From a virus, in IMG/VR virus record IMGVR_UViG_3300028767_000045, positions 1 to 39,475 of that record: DNA of 39,475 bases; one strand, 5' to 3'. Shown one piece after another: positions 1 through 7,767 of the stretch. The translations under genes were made by a program, and so were the position numbers. The stretch's first letter is position 1, and each line of letters opens with the position of its first letter. The notes under the pieces were generated by a model. It was not told the DNA's origin, made no database searches, and was given only the letters and a program-made list of their open reading frames with translations.

Positions 1-296
1 CTATCCTGAGGGCAGAAAAGAAAGTGATTTTTGCAGGATATATGTGCATGTTAACATAATATAGAACACAACAAAAGCGGTCGAAGGCAGTCCTACAGCC
101 ATCAACTATCACGATGGGCAGAAAGGTAGAAAGATTTACAATTGAATATCGGGATAGGTGATACCGCTTATATGTTACCAAACAGGGAGCAGGTCACATC
201 TGTCCTATAGCAGCAACTCTTTGCGCTTTTGGGCGCAATGTGTTGATACCGCTGTGATCAATTCTGCTCATATGGAGTAACTGGCAGAATTGATAT
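1..296. other. Non-coding stretch at left edge, downstream of the terminase
   Basis: No convincing gene is visible between the window edge and the terminase stop. The stretch holds a 10-bp direct repeat (TGATACCGCT at 159-168 and 244-253), a 7-bp inverted repeat at 2-8/34-40, and an 11-bp inverted repeat listed separately. A 25-codon reading frame at about 194-271 on the minus strand has no support. A packaging site or a gene-end spacer are both possible; nothing seen decides. Confidence 0.4.
257..294. repeat. Perfect 11-bp inverted repeat just after the terminase stop
   Basis: ATCAATTCTGC at 257-267 pairs perfectly with GCAGAATTGAT at 284-294 across a 16-nt spacer, starting 3 bases after the large-terminase stop codon. 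No T-run follows on the minus strand, so it is not a standard intrinsic terminator. It may be an RNA hairpin at the transcript end or a protein-binding site. Confidence 0.6.
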
Positions 297-1997
297 TTAC
301 CAACGTGGTGATACGAATGTTGATTGATACATATGCAGCAAATGACCATACTTGGTCCACATGCGCTTATCGACTGCATCGCCAAAGTGTGTGGCTTCTT
401 CAGGCAGGATGGTCTTCTTACGTTCAGATCCTTTGTCTTTCTCAAACTTACCATCCTTATCAATGACTTGGGTATTGTTCATTGATATTAATGTATACTT
501 GCACTTCCTTCCATTGATTATAAACTTAGGGTAACGAGGGTCCTTACCTTTGAGTATGTTCATCCACATCAAATACTTGTCGTGTTGTGGTGGCTCCATG
601 CCTTTGTGCACACGTGCCTCTACTGTCCACCCGTTGCGTTGAAAGCGCTCAATAGCCTGCTCATTATAACTCTTTGAACTCTTAGCAGATGGGTTCTTTG
701 AATCGCCATATCTATCTCTGAAATAAATGATCTTTCGTGTAGGATGTGGCCCGTAATAGTTAGTCACCTTATCAACCAGGTCATCAATCATTACGCCTGG
801 TGTGTTTGGCTTGACAAAGAATTCATTGATTGTACAATCAACAGTTTCAACGATCTTTGTCACAAAGTTATAGTTGCGCTCCTGACCAATTGAGAACAGC
901 GCAATATGTGATCCCCAGTCGGGCACTATCTCCAGCGAACGGCTCGGATCACAATCTAAATCACATTTACAATTTTCATTCTCTAATTGTGCTACATCCC
1001 AATTGCTATCTTCTGCAACACCACGAATATAATCATCGTTATAGGCATCGTAATAGATATGCACCTGACTGTCTAAACTGTAATAGCAGTTCTCAATTTG
1101 GTCAATGATCCAGTTCAGGATCTCGACCATAAATGTGAGCAGCGTTTGTTTATCGTATTCCCGGATAATGTACGACATGCCCAAATTCTGGATATTGTCG
1201 AAAGCATTTGCCAATGTGAAAAGCAGCCCATCTTTCGAAACAAAAGGCGCTATTTTCTTCTTTAGCCTGACACATTCGTTCCAGATATCTTTGAAAAGAC
1301 GCTTATCATCTGCCTTATAAGCTGCAATTAATTGCAACTGAAGTTTTACAATTCTATTCCAGGTATCGAACAAAGGAATACTTGCTTCCTCCATGTAATA
1401 ATCGCCAAATTTGAGCAGCCATTTTTGTTCCTGGGTATAAGGCATCGACGAAACATACCTGAATCCGTGATGTTGTTTGATGCGTTTTTGCGATTTAAAA
1501 CCAAAATGCTCTTCATTCCCGCGATTTGCCGGAGAAACCTCTTCGTCGTATCGTTTCTTATTCAGGGTTAATGCTTCGTCGACAATTTCACGGTCGAGGT
1601 TAGGACCACGTGACGATCCCAATCTTTCCTGCGAGAGCAGCATAAACCCGGTTCCGTTCGAAAATGAAATGAAGTTTTCGAATTTCGTCACCTTTTCGTA
1701 AGGCGAAATAAACGTTTTCAGCGGTTTTACTCCAATTACGTAGTCCTTGTCTTTTTCATAACCTAATTTTTCGAGGAGTTTTAAAGTTGAAGGTAAAGTC
1801 CTGGTTAATACCTGGCCATAAGTACGACCGGTAATTGAACTGATCGATCGCGGCATTGTGCGCACAATCTGGTTGATTTCCCACCCGATTTTGTACGATT
1901 TACCCGTACCGCGCCCCTCGATATCAACTTCGCTTTTGGCATCGTTGATAACTGACAGCTTCTGGGGTGCATTAAAATCGAGTATTTCGGTTATCAT
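297..1997 (-). CDS. Phage terminase large subunit (TerL)
   Basis: This is the DNA-packaging motor: an N-terminal ATPase pumps DNA into the prohead and a C-terminal RNase H-like nuclease cuts the concatemer. The Walker A motif GRGTGKS is at residues 28-34. A Walker B-like REIVDEA is at 136-142, with D140 and catalytic E141. Three candidate nuclease carboxylates are visible: D360 in IVPDWGSH, D428 in YFRDRYGD, and D540 in THFGDA near the C-terminus, the usual spacing and setting for TerL. Its 566 residues are normal for the family. The start overlaps the stop of the small-subunit candidate by 4 bases, implying translational coupling. A portal gene would be expected next, beyond the left edge; none is visible. 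Confidence 0.93.
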   Translation of the reverse strand: MITEILDFNAPQKLSVINDAKSEVDIEGRGTGKSYKIGWEINQIVRTMPRSISSITGRTYGQVLTRTLPSTLKLLEKLGYEKDKDYVIGVKPLKTFISPYEKVTKFENFISFSNGTGFMLLSQERLGSSRGPNLDREIVDEALTLNKKRYDEEVSPANRGNEEHFGFKSQKRIKQHHGFRYVSSMPYTQEQKWLLKFGDYYMEEASIPLFDTWNRIVKLQLQLIAAYKADDKRLFKDIWNECVRLKKKIAPFVSKDGLLFTLANAFDNIQNLGMSYIIREYDKQTLLTFMVEILNWIIDQIENCYYSLDSQVHIYYDAYNDDYIRGVAEDSNWDVAQLENENCKCDLDCDPSRSLEIVPDWGSHIALFSIGQERNYNFVTKIVETVDCTINEFFVKPNTPGVMIDDLVDKVTNYYGPHPTRKIIYFRDRYGDSKNPSAKSSKSYNEQAIERFQRNGWTVEARVHKGMEPPQHDKYLMWMNILKGKDPRYPKFIINGRKCKYTLISMNNTQVIDKDGKFEKDKGSERKKTILPEEATHFGDAVDKRMWTKYGHLLHMYQSTFVSPRW

Positions 1998-2587
1998 GAT
2001 TTCATCATTTCTTCTGCATCCGCTTCATTGATTTCGTTGCCTCCATAAATTGCGCGACTTAATTCCCTGAGTGCTGCTGTAGGCAGATTCTGAAGATTAT
2101 TCAAATCAACTTTCACCTGCCGGTTATCGTTTTGAATCAAAATATAGAACTGGTGTTTTTCGGTACGGTTTGGATCAGGCAATTCTTCGGGTCTTTCGCC
2201 AATCACTTTCAATAAATTGGCATGTGCCATTTCAATCACAGCGCTATCTTTCACTGTATTCCGGTTACGGCATCTCAGGATATTTGCCACAATGTCGTTG
2301 ATTAGCCAGGTACGCCAGAAATCGTAATCGAAAGTATTCAGTGTATTGAATAACCTCACAGCCATGCGAAGATCTTCATAAGCCTGGCGCCGGCTGATAT
2401 CGGGGTATTTTTGCTGGTGCAATGCTACCGCCTGTTTTTGGATCGGGTTTTTATCAAGCACTTTCGATGCTGAAATAATCCGCTCAAGCATCTCCTGCTT
2501 TTCGGGCGAAAGCGGTGAATTGTCAGGATCAAGAATGTGCGCCTTGATCAGTTCATATTTGGTATCTTCAAGTGCTGTACGGCTCAT
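1994..2587 (-). CDS. Putative terminase small subunit
   Basis: A 197-residue protein encoded directly upstream of TerL, overlapping it by 4 bases. Small subunits recognise the packaging site and load TerL. The middle (about residues 50-110) contains a helix-turn-helix-like stretch around YPDISRRQAYEDL, followed by a helical segment rich in hydrophobic and basic residues, which suits a DNA-binding oligomer. The C-terminus is acidic (EADAEEMM). The assignment rests on position and this HTH-like segment; the sequence is not strongly diagnostic. The 96-residue protein two genes upstream is an alternative candidate for the same role. Confidence 0.68.
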   Translation of the reverse strand: MSRTALEDTKYELIKAHILDPDNSPLSPEKQEMLERIISASKVLDKNPIQKQAVALHQQKYPDISRRQAYEDLRMAVRLFNTLNTFDYDFWRTWLINDIVANILRCRNRNTVKDSAVIEMAHANLLKVIGERPEELPDPNRTEKHQFYILIQNDNRQVKVDLNNLQNLPTAALRELSRAIYGGNEINEADAEEMMKS

Positions 2588-2601
2588 AGTGATTTACGTA
2601 T

Positions 2602-2793
2602 TTATTTTGATCTTCGACATTCTCTGATATTCAATTTTAAGACTTTAATAATTTCAGATAGATAGACATGAATTCCACGTATCAGCATAAAATGAAAAGA
2701 GCAGCAAGATCCTGAAGCGCGTGTTCCATGTTTTTTTGAAATCACGCGCCAATCGTATCCCCACAAATAATTTTTTTCGATCAGGAGTTTCAT
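2602..2793 (-). CDS. Small basic protein, unknown
   Basis: A 63-residue protein (begins MKLLIEKNYLWGYDWR) whose ATG overlaps the TGA of the preceding gene in an ATGA arrangement at 2790-2793. This coupling is the main reason to accept it, although the same reading frame stays open further upstream as an antisense-free shadow of the neighbour. The second half is hydrophobic then basic (ends RECRRSK). It sits between two terminase-region genes and no family is recognised. Confidence 0.5.
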   Translation of the reverse strand: MKLLIEKNYLWGYDWRVISKKHGTRASGSCCSFHFMLIRGIHVYLSEIIKVLKLNIRECRRSK

Positions 2794-3080
2794 TTTTTCG
2801 ATTCCTTTAAAAAGTTCAACATCATTTGCTGCGACGGACTGCTTCCGTTCAATGCCGATTGTTTGATCGCTTTCCGCAATTCTATTTTTGATTTTAGCCT
2901 TCCTGTATAATAAGCGGCCACAATCGGGTTTTTCATATTTTTGCATTCAATAGCAGCAATAAAATATTCAGTATCATCGTCATTTAATTCAAGGTTTACT
3001 GCAATTGTTTCTGCTGATAAAAACAGTCCTGCCATTTCCTCAATTTCCTTAAGTTGTTCCTCGCTGAAATTCATTTTCAA
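2790..3080 (-). CDS. Small phage protein, possible DNA-binding/terminase-associated
   Basis: A 96-residue acidic-to-basic protein. The N-terminal half (EEQLKEIEEMAGLFLSAETI, then a run of acidic residues) resembles a helix-turn-helix in which each cell or unit type is matched to a step, a pattern seen in phage packaging and regulatory proteins. The C-terminus (SSPSQQMMLNFLKES) is typical of phage proteins that end with a short amphipathic helix. It overlaps the preceding phospholipase-D-like gene by 32 bases and the following small gene by 4. Function is unproven; a role as the true small terminase cannot be excluded. Confidence 0.7.
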   Translation of the reverse strand: MKMNFSEEQLKEIEEMAGLFLSAETIAVNLELNDDDTEYFIAAIECKNMKNPIVAAYYTGRLKSKIELRKAIKQSALNGSSPSQQMMLNFLKESKK

Positions 3081-3627
3081 GTACTTTTAAATCAAAATTA
3101 AAGACTTCCTTGTCGGTGAAAATCGTTCCGCGCTCGAGCTTCGGATTGTCGGTGGCGTTCTGGCTCGTCACGATGCTGATTTTCCAATTGTCGTTCCAGA
3201 GCAGTGCCACTTTTGCATGTACCGACATGCAACGGTAATTGAAGCTCGTGGCAATCATCTGGAAGGGTTTTGGACTCATCACCCTTACACGATTATCGAG
3301 TATCACCCTGAATGAAAGAATTTCGCCTTTGCTGATCCTGTTCTGGAGCTGCTCGATGCTTTTTGTGCTGAATGAATATGATGTCATCAGTACATTTACG
3401 GGTCCTGTTTGCTTTATCAGGTAGGAAATCAACCGTACCAGGTTAAAATTGCCCCAACTGTAATAATGATGCTCCCTTCCATTTTCGATCTGACCAATTG
3501 CTCTGGTAAGCGCTTTTTCGGTATCAGCAATAAAGAAGGGAGTACTACCACCCTTCTTTAAGCTGATATCTTCCACGTTGCCTTCACTTGATGGAGAAAC
3601 GGCAATATCTTTACTTCTTAGCAGCAT
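3049..3627 (-). CDS. Phospholipase D-like protein with one HKD-type half-site
   Basis: A 192-residue protein resembling one half of a PLD/nuclease fold. The segment SVHAKVALLW (H137, K139) followed by TSQNATDNPKLERG (E165) matches the H-x-K ... N ... E pattern of the HKD active site. Upstream, VNVLMTSYSFS and FRVILDNRVRV look like the beta strands that precede it. Single-HKD members act as dimers and include nucleases such as Nuc. Here the gene lies in the packaging/late operon, overlapping its upstream neighbour by 17 bases. A DNA-processing role is inferred; phospholipase activity is not implied. Confidence 0.7.
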   Translation of the reverse strand: MLLRSKDIAVSPSSEGNVEDISLKKGGSTPFFIADTEKALTRAIGQIENGREHHYYSWGNFNLVRLISYLIKQTGPVNVLMTSYSFSTKSIEQLQNRISKGEILSFRVILDNRVRVMSPKPFQMIATSFNYRCMSVHAKVALLWNDNWKISIVTSQNATDNPKLERGTIFTDKEVFNFDLKVLENEFQRGTT

Positions 3628-4531
3628 TCAGCGCCGACAGTTTCAATAACAATTCTTCAATTTTCTCAATTTCAGCATTCCGCTCTGCCATCCGCATTTC
3701 GATCTTTTTGCGCTTGGTACCTGCCGGCATCGGGTTTTTCTCGGGCAGACGTTTTTTAGCCTGGTAATCGAGAATTGTCTGATCTTTCGAATTAGAGCTT
3801 TGCAGGTTTTTGATCTGCCTTTTCATCCCGGCTTCATCAAGTGGTTGTTCCGGTTCTGGCTTTACTTCGGCTGGAAATACCTCCTTTTCGTTGGGGACGA
3901 TTCCTTTTTTGTCGAATGCTTCCTTCTTTTCGAACAGAAATTCAAGCCTTTCGGACAGCGCTTTGATCACATCAAAGATCTCGGCACGCTTGGTGCAAAC
4001 TGCATCTGCATTCGATTCGGGCATTTCGGCCATTACCGCGTGCATTTTATTTCGCTCCTGGAACAATTGCGCATATTCGTGAATCACCCTGCGAATAACT
4101 GCCGGGTATTCGGTGAGCGGTTTTGTTGCGATCGATTCCGCAGGATCGAGGGGGAGATCGGGAGAGGGGGTGAGAGGGAGAAGGGGTGACGGGGAGAGAG
4201 GGAGATCGGGAGCATTCATTAATGTTTTTCCAATTTCACGGGCAGATTCAACCAATTCAGATAATTCTTCACCTATATGATGAAGCTCTGGTTCCGTCAC
4301 GGGTTCATCCTGTACATTGGAAATAAATGCCCGCCAGTTCGAAAAGTCTGCCACCTTTGCGGCTTTACATATTTCGTAGGACAGTTTATCATGGTTGATT
4401 TTATTTTCCCTCGCCATAAATTGGGATGAAAAATAAGATTTGCCTGAAATTGCAACCAGTAAAGCGATTCCGTCTGCGTAAATCATCCCGGATCTGATCC
4501 AGTCGATTACTTTGTTTTGATTTTCATTCAT
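3611..4531 (-). CDS. Late-operon protein with Pro/Ser-rich insert, unknown
   Basis: A 306-residue protein of unknown function, highly charged and largely helical. The C-terminal third (KRKKIEMRMAERNAEIEKIE) is predicted coiled coil. Residues about 107-130 form a Pro/Leu/Ser stretch (LPLSPSPLLPLTPSPDLPL) encoded by a polypurine (on the plus strand) low-complexity repeat that recurs in a non-coding gap at 7.4 kb, so the insert is probably an in-frame repeat invasion. The start overlaps no gene and sits 3 bases after the end of the Stealth-like gene. Position between sugar genes and terminase genes suggests a virion or morphogenesis role, but this is a guess. Confidence 0.75.
   Translation of the reverse strand: MNENQNKVIDWIRSGMIYADGIALLVAISGKSYFSSQFMARENKINHDKLSYEICKAAKVADFSNWRAFISNVQDEPVTEPELHHIGEELSELVESAREIGKTLMNAPDLPLSPSPLLPLTPSPDLPLDPAESIATKPLTEYPAVIRRVIHEYAQLFQERNKMHAVMAEMPESNADAVCTKRAEIFDVIKALSERLEFLFEKKEAFDKKGIVPNEKEVFPAEVKPEPEQPLDEAGMKRQIKNLQSSNSKDQTILDYQAKKRLPEKNPMPAGTKRKKIEMRMAERNAEIEKIEELLLKLSALNAAKK
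4148..4212. repeat. Polypurine low-complexity repeat, copy A (inside a gene)
   Basis: About 65 bases made almost only of G and A on the plus strand, with short units such as GGGGGAGAT and GGGTGA. It keeps the reading frame of the surrounding gene. Copy B at 7.41-7.47 kb matches it at most positions over about 55 bases, differing mainly by G/A and C/T transitions. Confidence 0.8.
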
Positions 4532-4533
4532 AA

Positions 4534-5454
4534 TTACGTTATTAATTTTTTTAAATTATATTCCATTTTTTTGCGAAGTATTTCTGATTCCCCGCTTTTG
4601 AACATTGCAAGCAGGTTCGATCCGCTCAGGTATTTTTCGTACAATAAAACACCCTTTTGATAATTGCGTTCGCCTTCCACCCATTTCAGGATGTCGATGT
4701 ACAAGTCCTCAATATCGGTAGTTTCCCAGGGCGATTGTTCGGGGAAATGCTTGTACAGCCATATTTTCAGCGCTTTATTAACGCCCGTATCACTGAACGA
4801 TATATAAGCGCAATCGGTTAACCGGTCGTTCAGTTGCTCCAAAGTATAGTATTCGGCCACCATCTTTTTCTCGCCACACAGCAGCTTTGTATTTTCTGGA
4901 GAAACACAATTTCCGTACAGGCTTTTCATTGTAAGTCCAGGTCCTTCGTCCATATCGAAACGTGCCATCACTTCGGGGAAATGGTATTTGTTAAAAATGA
5001 TGGGTGTATGGCAATCGAAATGCAGCGCCGGAAGTCCTTGTTTTTGCAATGCTTCCCTGGTTCGCTTTAACCGCATACGCCAGTAATTCAATGCAAAGTA
5101 GCTATCATCGAAGGTTGTCATATCTCCTTTGTGAAATGCCGGAATATCTTTTAAATCAACCTGTTTTAAAATCAGATGATCGTCGTTGATAAACAGAAAA
5201 TCGTCCGACAGCCTTTTATCTTTGCAAGCCTGCAGCACTTTGTGTGCGATATTGCCATCGGCATTTTGCATCGGGTTATAAATATCGTCGACCGCGATAT
5301 GGATCACTTCATTGCTCAGGAAAGCTGGCAGCATACCCACCACAAAGATCTTCCCCACACCAATACCATTCTTTGCAATGCTGCGGAGACTAAACCGGAT
5401 CTCGTTGTTGTTCCAGACAGAGCCGGTACCAAGTATGTAAACTACGTCGGTCAT
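4534..5454 (-). CDS. Stealth-like sugar phosphotransferase / glycosyltransferase
   Basis: A 306-residue protein. The N-terminus MTDVVYILGTGS followed by NNNEIRFSLRSI resembles the first conserved region of Stealth proteins, and FLFINDDHLIL (NDDH at residues 90-93) matches their second, the best marker. Later, LHFDCHTPIIFNK also fits that family. Stealth enzymes transfer sugar-phosphate groups to surface polysaccharides. The gene follows the methyltransferase with a 1-base gap, so the two are probably co-translated. The substrate, whether host surface glycan or virion, is unknown. A plain GT-A glycosyltransferase is the alternative. Confidence 0.78.
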   Translation of the reverse strand: MTDVVYILGTGSVWNNNEIRFSLRSIAKNGIGVGKIFVVGMLPAFLSNEVIHIAVDDIYNPMQNADGNIAHKVLQACKDKRLSDDFLFINDDHLILKQVDLKDIPAFHKGDMTTFDDSYFALNYWRMRLKRTREALQKQGLPALHFDCHTPIIFNKYHFPEVMARFDMDEGPGLTMKSLYGNCVSPENTKLLCGEKKMVAEYYTLEQLNDRLTDCAYISFSDTGVNKALKIWLYKHFPEQSPWETTDIEDLYIDILKWVEGERNYQKGVLLYEKYLSGSNLLAMFKSGESEILRKKMEYNLKKLIT

Positions 5455-5455
5455 A

Positions 5456-5965
5456 TTATCGTTTTATTCCGGCAAACCGGATATCTGTATTTGTATAAGA
5501 GATTTCGAACCAACTAAACAGATCGAGAGGCAGCGCTTCGGCAATCATCTGTGCTGTAACATTGCAGTAATAATCAAGCGTTTTGGGACTGTCATCCGGC
5601 AGATGTTCGGTTGTTCCGTGTTCAGCTCTTCCGGTACCTGCAGCGGTAAACAATAGCAGACCTTTGTGATTTGTCAGCAGATACATTTTAACCAATGATA
5701 GGTTGTAATATCGATCGTGTTCAAGCATCTCTGTGCTGATCACCATATCAAAATTCCCATTAGCCTTGTATAATTGAACAGGTGTTACTACATCAACATT
5801 TTTTCCTTTGCAAATATCTATGCCGGTGTAACTGCACTTTTCGAACAGGTACCTGTTATTGCCGTTAATATCGAGGCTTCCGCAATCGAGCACTGCTTTA
5901 TTGGTAAAGTATTCGGGGAACCGTTGCTTTACGCTTTCACAATATTTTATAACTTCTGCATGCAT
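5456..5965 (-). CDS. Class I SAM-dependent methyltransferase
   Basis: A 169-residue protein with the order of a Rossmann-fold methyltransferase. Motif I is VLDCGSLDING (about residues 25-35), the acidic end of strand 2 is YTGIDI (D50), and FDMVISTEMLEH (72-83) corresponds to motif IV with the EMLEH signature of the Methyltransf_11 type. Strand 5 is probably GLLLFTAAGTG. It is shorter than many family members but keeps all SAM-binding elements. Genes on both sides act on sugars, so methylation of a glycan or nucleotide sugar is plausible; a protein or small-molecule target cannot be ruled out. Confidence 0.85.
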   Translation of the reverse strand: MHAEVIKYCESVKQRFPEYFTNKAVLDCGSLDINGNNRYLFEKCSYTGIDICKGKNVDVVTPVQLYKANGNFDMVISTEMLEHDRYYNLSLVKMYLLTNHKGLLLFTAAGTGRAEHGTTEHLPDDSPKTLDYYCNVTAQMIAEALPLDLFSWFEISYTNTDIRFAGIKR

Positions 5966-5985
5966 GATTTTTCAATATTTATCTT

Positions 5986-6375
5986 TTAAGAACCATAGTC
6001 AATAGCAACTATCCTGTTATCGTAATAACCAAAACTATCTGGCTTATTTTCTACCGGGACATTTTGCATAGCGCGTTCACAGGTATTTTTAGGGTGATAA
6101 TCCTCGGATTCATTAGGCCAGAATTTTGATTTATCCATACTCTCAAAAATATCCTCTGAAACTATATCGCATTTTGGCATAATTAATAGTAATCCAAATG
6201 GAAGGTAAGTCTTTACAGGGCAAAGTCGTTCGTCATGCGATTTGCTCATTGCAACCTCTTGCATATTAGACAGCATTCCCAGTAAGAAATTTTTGTATTT
6301 TTTCAGTTGTGGAATCTTAACAGCATATCGCGCTGTCAAAATTACCATCCTTGTTCTGCCTTGTACTATTTTCAT
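5986..6375 (-). CDS. Small phage protein, possibly reduced kinase-like fold
   Basis: A 129-residue protein with features faintly like a minimised protein/aminoglycoside-kinase fold: RYAVKIPQ (K20) recalls the ATP-anchoring lysine strand and NRIVAIDYG at the C-terminus (D126) recalls the DFG strand. The catalytic HxD...N loop is not seen, so an active kinase is doubtful. The middle contains CPVKTYLPFGLLLIMPKC, a hydrophobic strand region. Its ATG overlaps the TGA of the preceding gene (ATGA at 6372-6375). Confidence is high that it is coding and low for the fold. Confidence 0.6.
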   Translation of the reverse strand: MKIVQGRTRMVILTARYAVKIPQLKKYKNFLLGMLSNMQEVAMSKSHDERLCPVKTYLPFGLLLIMPKCDIVSEDIFESMDKSKFWPNESEDYHPKNTCERAMQNVPVENKPDSFGYYDNRIVAIDYGS

Positions 6376-6632
6376 CTTCCGGGTCCGGGAGGATTACAAG
6401 GTCTGTTATAAATATGTCCGGGTCCTGTATTTCCTAAGTATTGAGGGGCAACATATTCCCGTTCAGCCAAAATTGAAAAAGATGGACCTCCATAAGATAT
6501 TCCGTGAGCATCTTCTCCTGTTGATGGGGTTGATGTATTTGCAGTTGCAATAATTTTCCATCCATCTTTTCTGAGTTCTGCTATTTTATTCAACGCATTA
6601 CTCGGATGTGTTTCAAATGTTTTTTGTTCCAT
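6372..6632 (-). CDS. Small protein with Gly/Pro-rich tail, unknown
   Basis: An 86-residue protein. The first 45 residues are a short helical/strand region (ALNKIAELRKDGWKIIATAN), similar in style to DUF-type small domains in which a lysine/tryptophan strand follows a helix. The tail is rich in Gly, Pro and Asn (GNTGPGHIYNRPCNPPGPGR) and is likely unstructured. It is translationally coupled to the kinase-like gene by an ATGA overlap, and is 14 bases from the glycosyltransferase upstream. No function is assigned. Confidence 0.65.
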   Translation of the reverse strand: MEQKTFETHPSNALNKIAELRKDGWKIIATANTSTPSTGEDAHGISYGGPSFSILAEREYVAPQYLGNTGPGHIYNRPCNPPGPGR

Positions 6633-6646
6633 AATCTAATTTTAAA

Positions 6647-7339
6647 TTATTTTGTTTCAAAAACTCTCTCAGGTTGAAATTTCTTATAAAACTCAAAACT
6701 CTCTTTCCGCACGTGCTTACTTAGCCATTCGCTGTTACTATCATCAGTCATATATTTCGCAGGTTTGCCGTTCACAAGACCATTGTGAAAATTGCCAGGA
6801 CAGAAGCCCTGTCCATGTTTAATGCCGACGGGACCATATCCATTAAAATTGATAAAGATCTTGCTGCACCAGTGTTGCCACAGGTGAACGTCGAAATAGA
6901 GCATTGTATCTTCCGGCCATGTGTATCTTTCGAGCGCCTTGGTTTTGAACCCGGTTAAAAACAGTGACGAACGCCCGGGGTGAACAGTTGTGCGGTGGCA
7001 TCGCGACTGGAGGATATAAGTTGTAGTGTTGATCGACCCGACCATTGATGTATACTGAAGTCCTTCCATCATCCGCTCGATGTAATCATCCGGATAGTAA
7101 TCGTCGTTCTCGATAATAAAGCAATATTCGAAACCCAGGTTCCGGGCCATCTCCACGCCCAGTTTAACACGCGGCACAATATCAACCACGCCAGCAATGG
7201 CAGGTTGGTCCATCACGAAATGCGCACATGCTCCAACAGTCTGTCTCTCCATCTGCCATTTACAGTGCGTAAGAAATTCCGGACGGTCGTTGCGATCGGG
7301 GGTAATCAGGCAAATCTTTTTATACAGGTCGGGTTTCAT
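6647..7339 (-). CDS. Glycosyltransferase, GT-A fold (family 2-like)
   Basis: A 230-residue enzyme. The N-terminal ICLITPDRNDRPEFL (about residues 9-23) is the usual nucleotide-sugar-binding start of GT2 enzymes, and CFIIENDDYY (NDD at 78-80) is the metal-binding DXD-type motif. A later FDVHLWQHW and the G/H-rich GYGPVGIKHGQGF probably form the acceptor side. There is no membrane segment, so it acts in the cytoplasm. It is the first gene after a terminator and a polypurine repeat, so it may have its own promoter. It heads the sugar-modification block; the acceptor is unknown. Confidence 0.85.
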   Translation of the reverse strand: MKPDLYKKICLITPDRNDRPEFLTHCKWQMERQTVGACAHFVMDQPAIAGVVDIVPRVKLGVEMARNLGFEYCFIIENDDYYPDDYIERMMEGLQYTSMVGSINTTTYILQSRCHRTTVHPGRSSLFLTGFKTKALERYTWPEDTMLYFDVHLWQHWCSKIFINFNGYGPVGIKHGQGFCPGNFHNGLVNGKPAKYMTDDSNSEWLSKHVRKESFEFYKKFQPERVFETK

Positions 7340-7408
7340 GTTCCATATTTATTTTGATGTGAAAGTAGATGGTAGAAAATTGGGCAGAAAGGACAGTTTG
7401 CGCGAAAA

Positions 7409-7469
7409 GGAGAGGGGGAGATTGAGAGAGGGGGAGAAAGGGAGAAAGGGTGATGGGGTGAGGGGGGGA
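7409..7469. repeat. Polypurine low-complexity repeat, copy B (non-coding)
   Basis: About 60 bases of G/A-rich sequence on the plus strand in the gap between a terminator and the glycosyltransferase gene. It closely matches the copy embedded in the 306-residue protein at 4.15-4.21 kb. On the minus strand it lies in what would be the leader of the glycosyltransferase transcript. Confidence 0.8.
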
Positions 7470-7470
7470 A

Positions 7471-7499
7471 TAAAAAACCCGGCGATTAAACCGGGCTTT
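7471..7499 (-). terminator. Rho-independent terminator after the 74-residue gene
   Basis: Read on the minus strand, a GC-rich stem (CCCGG at 7495-7491 and CCGGG at 7482-7478, 8-nt loop) with flanking A/T pairs is followed by a run of six T. It would end transcripts coming from the capsid genes before the sugar-modification block. Confidence 0.8.
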
Positions 7500-7540
7500 C
7501 AAATCAAAAATGAAAAAGTAAAATTGAGAAAGAAAGGATG

Positions 7541-7765
7541 CTAAATTTTTTTGCGTTTTGCTTTTGCTTCAGGTTTAATTCCGTACAGCTCTGCTTTTCC
7601 TTCGGCAGTAATTTCGAGGTAAGGAAAATCGTTTTCGTAAAGCTGCTGAATTTTTTCGAGCGGGAGATCATCCCGGCTAAAATCAAGCTCACCAAAAAGG
7701 GCGGTGATCACCCTTCCTGGTCGTAGCTTTATGAATTTAAAATAACGTTTCCACATGGGATCCAA
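7541..7765 (-). CDS. Small phage protein, unknown
   Basis: A 74-residue protein (begins MDPMWKRYFKFIKLRPG, ends AKAKRKKI) with an ordered first half and a lysine-rich tail. It lies 2 bases after the end of the neighbouring virion-like gene and just before the terminator, so it ends the capsid transcription unit. A head or tail accessory protein is plausible from position only. Confidence 0.7.
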   Translation of the reverse strand: MDPMWKRYFKFIKLRPGRVITALFGELDFSRDDLPLEKIQQLYENDFPYLEITAEGKAELYGIKPEAKAKRKKI

Positions 7766-7767
7766 TT

